In this document: positions 58,837 through 64,000 of the stretch, one piece after another
How the letters are laid out: every line of letters starts with the position of its first letter
Numbering within the stretch: position 1 is the stretch's first letter
Origin: Streptomyces sp. NBC_00820
GTDB lineage: Bacteria > Actinomycetota > Actinomycetes > Streptomycetales > Streptomycetaceae
Direction: 5' to 3'
NCBI RefSeq assembly: GCF_036347055.1
Contig: NZ_CP108882.1
Coordinates: 7,862,001 to 7,926,000 of the forward strand
Length of the DNA stretch: 64,000 nucleotides
Notes under the pieces: generated by a model
The model's database searches: none
Told to the model about the DNA's origin: nothing
The model's input: the letters and a program-made list of their open reading frames with translations, nothing else
Made by a program: the position numbers and the translations under genes

Positions 58837-59700
58837 CTACCGTTCCAGGAATTCGAGCGCCCGCGGGACGAATCTGTCGTAGTGCTGGAAGATCCCTCCG
58901 TGTCCGGCGTCGGGGTAGAGGGGTTCGAGTTCGCCTTGGGGCAGCCGGGCCGCCAGGTCGACGGTGTTGACGCTGGGGACCATGCGATCGCTCTCGCCGT
59001 TGGCCACCAGGACCGGTTGGTGGATGCGTGACAGATCGGCCGGTGCCTGGCGGCCCCAGTGGTGGATGGCCTTCAGCTGGGCGCGGAATGATGAGAGCGA
59101 GATGGCTTTGTCGCGGTCGTTCGTGCGTTCCTTCAGCCGGTCCAGGAAGGCGTGGGCCGCCCGGCGGCCACCGGCGGTGTCGGTGAAGAAGAGGTACTGC
59201 TTGGGATCCTTGCGGGTCAGGACGGCCTTGACGGTGTCCTTGATGGTGAGGCTTGTGACCTTGTCGATGCCGGGGCCTCCGGCGGGTCCCGTGCCCGCGA
59301 GGATGAGCTTGCGTACAAGATCGGGTTCTTCTGCCGCGATGACCTGGGCGATGAAGCCGCCCATCGACAGGCCGAGCAGGTCGACCCTGTCGTACCCGAG
59401 GGCCCGGATGAACAGCACGGTGTCGCGAGCCATCGCCTCGATCGTGTCGGGTGTGGAACCGCCGGACGCGCCGACGCCGCGGTTGTCGAAGGTGATCACG
59501 GGGCGTCGGGCGGCCAGTCCGTCGACGACGCGGGGATCCCAGTTGTCCAGGACTGCGGACAGGTGGTTGAGGAGGATCAGGGGCACGCCGCCGTCCGGGC
59601 CGAGCCGCCGGTAGGCGAAGGTCATGCCACGCACGGACACGGAGCGGTTCGGCGTGTTCCTGTACGACGTCGGGGCGGGTGAACTGGACGGTGTGCTCAT
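58837..59700 (-). CDS. Alpha/beta hydrolase
   Basis: 287 residues. VPLILLNHLSAVLDNWDPRV, FDNRGVGASGGSTPDTIEAM, DLLGLSMGGFIAQVIAAEEP (nucleophile Ser in G-L-S-M-G), VLVANGESDRMVPSVNT (Asp), LYPDAGHGGIFQHYDRF (His): complete triad. Likely an esterase or haloperoxidase-like enzyme; substrate unknown. ATG 59700 with AGGA upstream. Last gene of the TetR-controlled operon. Confidence 0.92.
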   Translation of the reverse strand: MSTPSSSPAPTSYRNTPNRSVSVRGMTFAYRRLGPDGGVPLILLNHLSAVLDNWDPRVVDGLAARRPVITFDNRGVGASGGSTPDTIEAMARDTVLFIRALGYDRVDLLGLSMGGFIAQVIAAEEPDLVRKLILAGTGPAGGPGIDKVTSLTIKDTVKAVLTRKDPKQYLFFTDTAGGRRAAHAFLDRLKERTNDRDKAISLSSFRAQLKAIHHWGRQAPADLSRIHQPVLVANGESDRMVPSVNTVDLAARLPQGELEPLYPDAGHGGIFQHYDRFVPRALEFLER

Positions 59701-59792
59701 GGCCGGGTCCTGAGGTGGTGCGGCGGAAGAGTGGGGCGTGCGGGGTCTTATTGCTGTCGGAGGTGACTGGCGCCTGGGACTCGTTTTCACCC

Positions 59793-60797
59793 TTACGTCA
59801 TCGCGACGACGACTTTGCCGGCCTTTGCCCGTCCCCTCTCGACATATTCCATGGCCTGGAGGGTTTCTTCGAACGGGAAGACGCGGTCGACGACGGGGCG
59901 GATCTTCCCGGTGTCGATGAGGGGGGTCAGTTCACGCAGTTGGTCGCCGCTGGCCTTCATGAACAGGAACGAGTACGTCACACCGTGGCGCCTGGCGTTG
60001 TGCCGGGTTCTGAAGCTGAGGGCGGTCATGGCCAGGCGGAGGATCGGGTTCGCACCCAGTTCGCGGGCGAAGGCGGGGTCGGGCGGGCCCGCGACGCTGA
60101 TGGCCATGCCGCCGGGCTTGAGAACGCGCAGGGATTTGGCGAGGTTCTCGCCGCCGAGGCTGTCGAGGACGACGTCGTAGCCGTCGAGGACCTCTTCGAA
60201 GTCCTGGGTGCGGTAGTCGATGACGACGTCCGCGCCGAGGTCCTTGGCCAGGTCGACCTTGGCGGTGCTCACGGTGGTGGCCACGTGCGCGCCCAGCGCC
60301 TTGGCCAGCTGGACGGCGATGGAGCCGAGGCCGCCGGCGCCCGCGTGGACGAGGATCTTCTGACCCGGTTGCACGTGTGCCCGCTCGACCAGTGCCTGCC
60401 ATGCGGTGAGGGCGACCAGGGGGAGGGAGGCGGCCTCGGTCATGGTGAGGGTGGCCGGTTTGGGCGCCAGGTCGTCCTGGTGGACGGCGACGAGTTCGGC
60501 GAAGGTACCGATGCGGTCCTTGTCGGGCCGGGCGTAGACCTCGTCGCCCACCGCGAAGCGGGTGACGGACGGGCCGACCCGGACGACCGTCCCTGCGAGG
60601 TCGTTGCCCAGAATGAGCGGGAGGCGGTATGGCATGAACGCCTTGAAGTCCCCGTTGCGGATCCTGATGTCCAGCGGGTTCACGCCCGCCGCGTGGATCT
60701 TGACCAGGACGTCGTCGGCACCTACCTGGGGGTCGGGTGCTTCGGCGGCGCGCATCCCGGCCTGGTCGCCGTACTTCTCGACCATGAAAGCCTTCAT
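59793..60797 (-). CDS. NADP-dependent quinone oxidoreductase (zinc-free MDR)
   Basis: 334 residues of the medium-chain dehydrogenase superfamily: MKAFMVEKYGDQAGMRAAEA, RLPLILGNDLAGTVVRVGPS, KILVHAGAGGLGSIAVQLAK (A-G-A-G-G-L-G nucleotide motif), DVVLDSLGGENLAKSLRVLK. No structural zinc cysteines. Reduces quinones or enones with NADPH. ATG 60797 follows GGAG. 92 bases upstream of the hydrolase gene. Confidence 0.93.
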   Translation of the reverse strand: MKAFMVEKYGDQAGMRAAEAPDPQVGADDVLVKIHAAGVNPLDIRIRNGDFKAFMPYRLPLILGNDLAGTVVRVGPSVTRFAVGDEVYARPDKDRIGTFAELVAVHQDDLAPKPATLTMTEAASLPLVALTAWQALVERAHVQPGQKILVHAGAGGLGSIAVQLAKALGAHVATTVSTAKVDLAKDLGADVVIDYRTQDFEEVLDGYDVVLDSLGGENLAKSLRVLKPGGMAISVAGPPDPAFARELGANPILRLAMTALSFRTRHNARRHGVTYSFLFMKASGDQLRELTPLIDTGKIRPVVDRVFPFEETLQAMEYVERGRAKAGKVVVAMT

Positions 60798-60932
60798 GGT
60801 TGTCTCCGTTCCGTTTCCCGTCCGTGAAAGGCCGGGGTCTCCGCTCGCCCCGGGCTTCTCCCAGTACGAGACATCTGTGTTGCTCTCCTGGCTCCGGCGC
60901 GGGCGCACCTCGTCCTCAGCCGCGTTCACCCA

Positions 60933-61988
60933 TCAGGCCACCGGCACGACCGGGGCGGTGACGCGGTCGGCGGCGCCTCCTTGGAGGCGGTCCAAGGTGG
61001 CGGCGATCCCTTCGTGGGGCATGCCGAGCGGCACCGCGCTGACCTCGGCCAGGCGGCTGTACTGCGCGTCGGTCAGCTGGACGTCGAGGGCGCCGAGGTA
61101 GCTGTCGAGCTGGGAGAGACTGCGCGGGCCGATGATCGGGACGAGCGTGGCAACGGAGCGGGCGGCGCGCTCGCGCACCCAGGCCACTGCCACCTGGGCG
61201 GGCGTCACGCCGGTCTCCTCGGCGATCGCCAGGACGGTGTCGACGACGGCGGTCTTCTGGTCGGTGCTCTCGGTGTGGATGACCATGCCCAGGTCGCTCA
61301 GGCGCCCCTCGGCGGAGCTGCGGTACTTGCCGGTGAGCAGTCCGCCGCCGAGCGGGGACCACAGGGCGGCGCCGAGCCCGAGGCTCTCGGCCATGGGTAG
61401 CAGTTCGCGGTCGGCGGTGCGCTCGACGAGGCTGTACTCGTGCTGGATGCCCACGATCGGGGCCCAGTTCTTCAGGTCCGCGAGGGTTACCGCGCGCGAG
61501 ACGCGCCAGGCCGGGAAGTTGGACAGTGCGGCGTGGTGGATCTTGCCGGCGCTCACCAGGCCGTCGAGTCCGCGCAGGAGTTCGTCCATCGGAGTGAGCT
61601 CGTCGGGGAAGTGCACCCACAGCAGGTCGATGTAGTCGGTGCCCAGGCGCTTCAGGCTGGCCTCGACCGAGGCGACCATGTTTTTGCGGCTGTTGCCGGT
61701 CCTGGAGATGTCCGGCTGCGGCGCGGCCCCGAGGGAGAACTTGGTGGCCAGCACGAAGTGCTCGCGGTCGGCGGAGATCAGCTTTCCGGTCAGCTCTTCA
61801 GACTCGCCGAACTGGTAGCCGTCCGCGCTGTCGAGGAAGGTGCCGCCGGCCTCGGCGAACCGGTCGAAGATCCGGCGTGCCTCGTCCGGCTCGGCACCTG
61901 CGCCCCAGCCGGTGCCGAAGTTCGCGGTGCCGAGCGCGTACTCGGACACGCGCAGTCCGGTCCGGTGTCCGAAGGTTGTGTAACGCAT
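60933..61988 (-). CDS. Aldo/keto reductase
   Basis: 351 residues, (beta/alpha)8 barrel: TFLDSADGYQFGESEELTGK holds the catalytic Asp and Tyr, HFVLATKFSLG the Lys, DYIDLLWVHFPDELTPMDEL the His. NADPH-dependent reduction of carbonyl compounds. C-terminal VPIIGPRSLSQLDSYLGALD binds the cofactor phosphate. ATG 61988 has AAGGAC six bases upstream. Second gene of the operon. Confidence 0.94.
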   Translation of the reverse strand: MRYTTFGHRTGLRVSEYALGTANFGTGWGAGAEPDEARRIFDRFAEAGGTFLDSADGYQFGESEELTGKLISADREHFVLATKFSLGAAPQPDISRTGNSRKNMVASVEASLKRLGTDYIDLLWVHFPDELTPMDELLRGLDGLVSAGKIHHAALSNFPAWRVSRAVTLADLKNWAPIVGIQHEYSLVERTADRELLPMAESLGLGAALWSPLGGGLLTGKYRSSAEGRLSDLGMVIHTESTDQKTAVVDTVLAIAEETGVTPAQVAVAWVRERAARSVATLVPIIGPRSLSQLDSYLGALDVQLTDAQYSRLAEVSAVPLGMPHEGIAATLDRLQGGAADRVTAPVVPVA

Positions 61989-62044
61989 GAGATGTCCTTG
62001 CTTGAAGGCGGAAAGGCGGTCGCGTCGGGGTGGAGGGGTGAGCG

Positions 62045-62737
62045 TCAGCCTGCGTTCGGCTGGGGTGCCGCGGCCAGGCTCTGCTTGACGTACCGGCTTG
62101 TCTCGTCGGCGAGGATCTCGGGCAGGCCCGTCTCGATGCCGTACAGGGCCTGGGCCGCGACGTCGGCGGCGGCGACCTTCTGGTCGGCGGGCACGCCGGC
62201 GGCCATGTCGGTGTCCATGTAGCCGACGTGCAGCGCCGAGACGGTGATCCCGCGCGGTGCCAGCTCCTCACGGGTCGCGTCGCTCAGCGCCCAAGCGGCG
62301 GCCTTGGACGCGGCGTAGGAGCCGAGTCCTGCCGGGTGGAACCAGGACAGGGCGGACAGGACGTTGAGCACGGCGCCGCCGCCGTTGCCCTCGATGACAG
62401 GGGCGAAGGCGCGGGTCGCGGCGAGCGGGCCGTAGAAGTTGGTCTCCATCTCCCGACGCACCTCATCGGTGTCGCCTCCGATCAGCGTCGCGCCGGTGGA
62501 GATGCCCGCGTTGTTGATCAGTAGGGTCGCATCCGACGCGATGCGGGCGGCCTCCCGTATCGATGCCTCGTCCGTCACGTCGAGGCGCAGCGGGACGGAG
62601 CCCGGCACATCGACGGTCTCGGGGCGGCGGGCCGCCGCATACACCTTCGCGCCGCGCTCCACGAGCTGGGCGGCCAGGTGCCGCCCGAGGCCCCGGTTGG
62701 CGCCGGTGACGACCGCGACCGCGTTCTTCAGTTCCAT
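62045..62737 (-). CDS. Short-chain dehydrogenase/reductase
   Basis: 230 residues, classical SDR: AVVTGANRGLGRHLAAQLVE (T-G-x3-G-x-G), LLINNAGISTGA, NVLSALSWFHPAGLGSYAAS (Ser then Y-A-A-S-K). NADP-dependent oxidoreductase. ATG 62737 has AGGAGT five bases upstream; a GTG two codons earlier is less likely. First gene of the four-gene minus-strand operon, 117 bases from the divergent TetR gene. Confidence 0.93.
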   Translation of the reverse strand: MELKNAVAVVTGANRGLGRHLAAQLVERGAKVYAAARRPETVDVPGSVPLRLDVTDEASIREAARIASDATLLINNAGISTGATLIGGDTDEVRREMETNFYGPLAATRAFAPVIEGNGGGAVLNVLSALSWFHPAGLGSYAASKAAAWALSDATREELAPRGITVSALHVGYMDTDMAAGVPADQKVAAADVAAQALYGIETGLPEILADETSRYVKQSLAAAPQPNAG

Positions 62738-62782
62738 GCCCACTCCTGGTCTACGGCGGGTGCCGTCGGGTCACCCGCCCGA

Positions 62783-62806
62783 TTTAGATTACGCAACCAA
62801 TCTAAA
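62783..62806. promoter_or_regulatory. TetR operator, 8-bp inverted repeat
   Basis: TTTAGATT-ACGCAACC-AATCTAAA, midway between the divergent SDR and TetR genes. Confidence 0.85.
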
Positions 62807-62854
62807 CACGGGTCTACGATAGATGCCAGTCGACATCCAAATGGGAGGGTGATC

Positions 62855-63415
62855 ATGGGCCGCGTATCGCAGGCGCAGGCGGAGGAGAACCGCAGGCGGG
62901 TGGTGGACACCGCCTCGCGGCTGTTCCGGGAGCAGGGCACTCAGGTGAGCGTCGCCGACCTGATGAAGGCGGCCGGCCTGACCCACGGCGCCTTCTATAA
63001 GCAGTTCGCTTCCAAGGAAGCGCTCGTCGACGAGGCCACCGCTCACGCCTTCGACGAGCTCGCCCGGGGTCACACCGCCGGGCTCGCGCAGTACGAAGGG
63101 CGGCGCGACGCCGCCCAGCGAGCGCTGATCGACGCCTACCTCTCCGTCGAACACCGCGACGACCCGGCGGACGGCTGCCCGGTCGCCGCGCTCGCCACGG
63201 ACATCGCACGCGAAGGCGGGGGTCGAGAGGCCCGCCGTGTCTACACCGAGGGGGTGGCCGACTTCGCCGACTTCCTCGGCGGTGACGACCAGGACGGCAT
63301 CGTCCGCCTCTGCACCCTGTTCGGTGCGCTGGTCCTGTCCCGGGCCACCAAGGGCTCCCCGCTCTCCGGGGAGATCCTCGCCGCCGCGCACGCGGCCTTG
63401 ACCGAAGCAGGCTGA
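62855..63415 (+). CDS. TetR-family regulator
   Basis: 186 residues. HTH: RRVVDTASRLFREQGTQVSV, ADLMKAAGLTHGAFYKQFAS (recognition helix T-H-G-A-F-Y-K-Q-F). The C-terminal domain contains ADGCPVAALATDIA, the conserved cysteine-bearing segment typical of AcrR/TetR_C-type regulators of redox genes. GGGAGGGTG precedes ATG 62855. Divergent from, and probable repressor of, the SDR-AKR-MDR-hydrolase operon. Confidence 0.94.
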   Translation: MGRVSQAQAEENRRRVVDTASRLFREQGTQVSVADLMKAAGLTHGAFYKQFASKEALVDEATAHAFDELARGHTAGLAQYEGRRDAAQRALIDAYLSVEHRDDPADGCPVAALATDIAREGGGREARRVYTEGVADFADFLGGDDQDGIVRLCTLFGALVLSRATKGSPLSGEILAAAHAALTEAG

Positions 63416-63475
63416 TCACGGGCGCGGTGGCCGCGTCGTGGCAGCCGTCCGGTCACCGGGGTAGTGACGAGCCGG

Positions 63476-63825
63476 TCGTCATGACGCTCGTTTGACGCTC
63501 TGCGCACGTGGAGAGGGAGACAGAGAGCCGACACAGCGCTCTGACCTGGTATTTCGCAGCATCTGCTCAGGCCGACATCTTTCCGATGACGTCGCACGTG
63601 GAGTGCGTGGCGATTCTTGAGCCGGCTCAGAAGGGCCTCTGACCTGCGGTTCTTCGCATGTTGTCGGCTTGCCCGACCTGTTTCCGGGCAAGCAACGGGT
63701 CGCGCGGTCGGCGTAGCTGCGGAGGCGGTCTGACCTGCGAGTTCACCGCACAGCAAGAACGGCATCGGTGACAGTACCGGGCATCGGCGAGCATTCTTGA
63801 CGCTCAAGTGACGCTCGAGCGTTCG
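63476..63825 (+). repeat. Long structured non-coding repeat, copy 2
   Basis: Counterpart of 49117-49476. The hairpin here is GCTTGCCCG/CGGGCAAGC around ACCTGTTTC, a different stem sequence from copy 1 with pairing kept. Three TGACCTG boxes at about 63541, 63640 and 63732. Ends with TTCTTGACGCTCAAGTGACG. Confidence 0.85.
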
Positions 63826-64000
63826 TGTCGGTCGTGGTGCGCCGATGCTCCAGGACTGCGGGTAGCGCCTGGGGGAACGTCAGCGCGGGGGCGGTGACGT
63901 GCGCGGCGACCGCGCCGTTGGGCGGAGCCAGGCCGCCTGCCTCGTCGATTGCACTAGCCCGACAGCGAAGGCAGCACCAGCCGCGGTGATAGCTACAGGG
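63826..64000. other. No gene seen
   Basis: Window edge after the long repeat; no supported frame. Confidence 0.4.

Noticed and set aside
58576..59031. 150-codon + frame before the hydrolase gene
   Set aside because: Its second half is antisense to the hydrolase C-terminus, and no RBS or family supports it.

Overview
The window reads as Streptomyces (or a very close actinomycete) DNA. The GC content is very high, ribosome binding sites are GGAGG-like, TTG and GTG starts are common, several mRNAs look leaderless, and many families are typical of the genus: DUF6207, an SCO5918-family protein, a Streptomyces killer-toxin-like protein, an ECF41/SigJ sigma factor, a class F sortase and CspA-type cold shock proteins. 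The first ~38 kb is an accessory-type graveyard. Intact single genes sit between truncated, frameshifted or nonsense-mutated remnants and insertion sequences of at least six families (IS630, IS21, IS5, IS982, IS701, ISL3), plus Tn3-type and serine-recombinase remnants. From ~38 kb on, gene order is more coherent.

Layout. 0-11 kb: IS630 remnant, DHA2-type exporter, korB remnant, a 7-TM protein, broken PfkB kinase, a conserved hypothetical, istB remnant, NUDIX hydrolase, D-2-hydroxyacid dehydrogenase with a broken dipeptide epimerase. 11-21 kb: a 345-bp C-terminal piece of ku duplicated in inverted orientation at both ends of a block that holds an IS982-type element with a possible passenger gene, a secreted SLT transglycosylase behind a possible c-di-AMP riboswitch, a complete IS701 element with CTAA target duplication, an MFS exporter with divergent MarR regulator, and an orphan ATP-synthase b-subunit gene. 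21-26 kb: mosaic of transposase, recombinase and DUF6207 pieces around a killer-toxin-like gene. 26.6-29 kb: an oxidoreductase and an ECF41 sigma factor behind a near-consensus ECF41 promoter. 29-38 kb: ISL3, DUF4241, a first cold shock gene, a tRNA-derived att-like site, an MpaB-family oxygenase with divergent TetR.

38-48 kb: sortase F and a secreted partner; a TetR gene with an operator built into its promoter, followed by two F420-dependent-reductase-like paralogues; a deletion fusing a Gfo/Idh oxidoreductase to the tail of a DEAD-box helicase, followed by CBS-domain and SCO5918-family genes; MerR and a second cold shock gene. The two cold shock genes share promoter and long leader. 49-57 kb: multicopper oxidase operon, a split two-component pair (response regulator and histidine kinase) on either side of an MMPL exporter. 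57.3-58.4 kb: an apparently intact IS5-family element with perfect 19-bp ends. 58.8-63.4 kb: a four-gene redox/hydrolase operon divergent from its TetR regulator. Related ~350-bp non-coding repeats lie at 49.1 and 63.5 kb and flank the last 14 kb.

All family assignments come from reading the translated sequence by eye; no database search was run.
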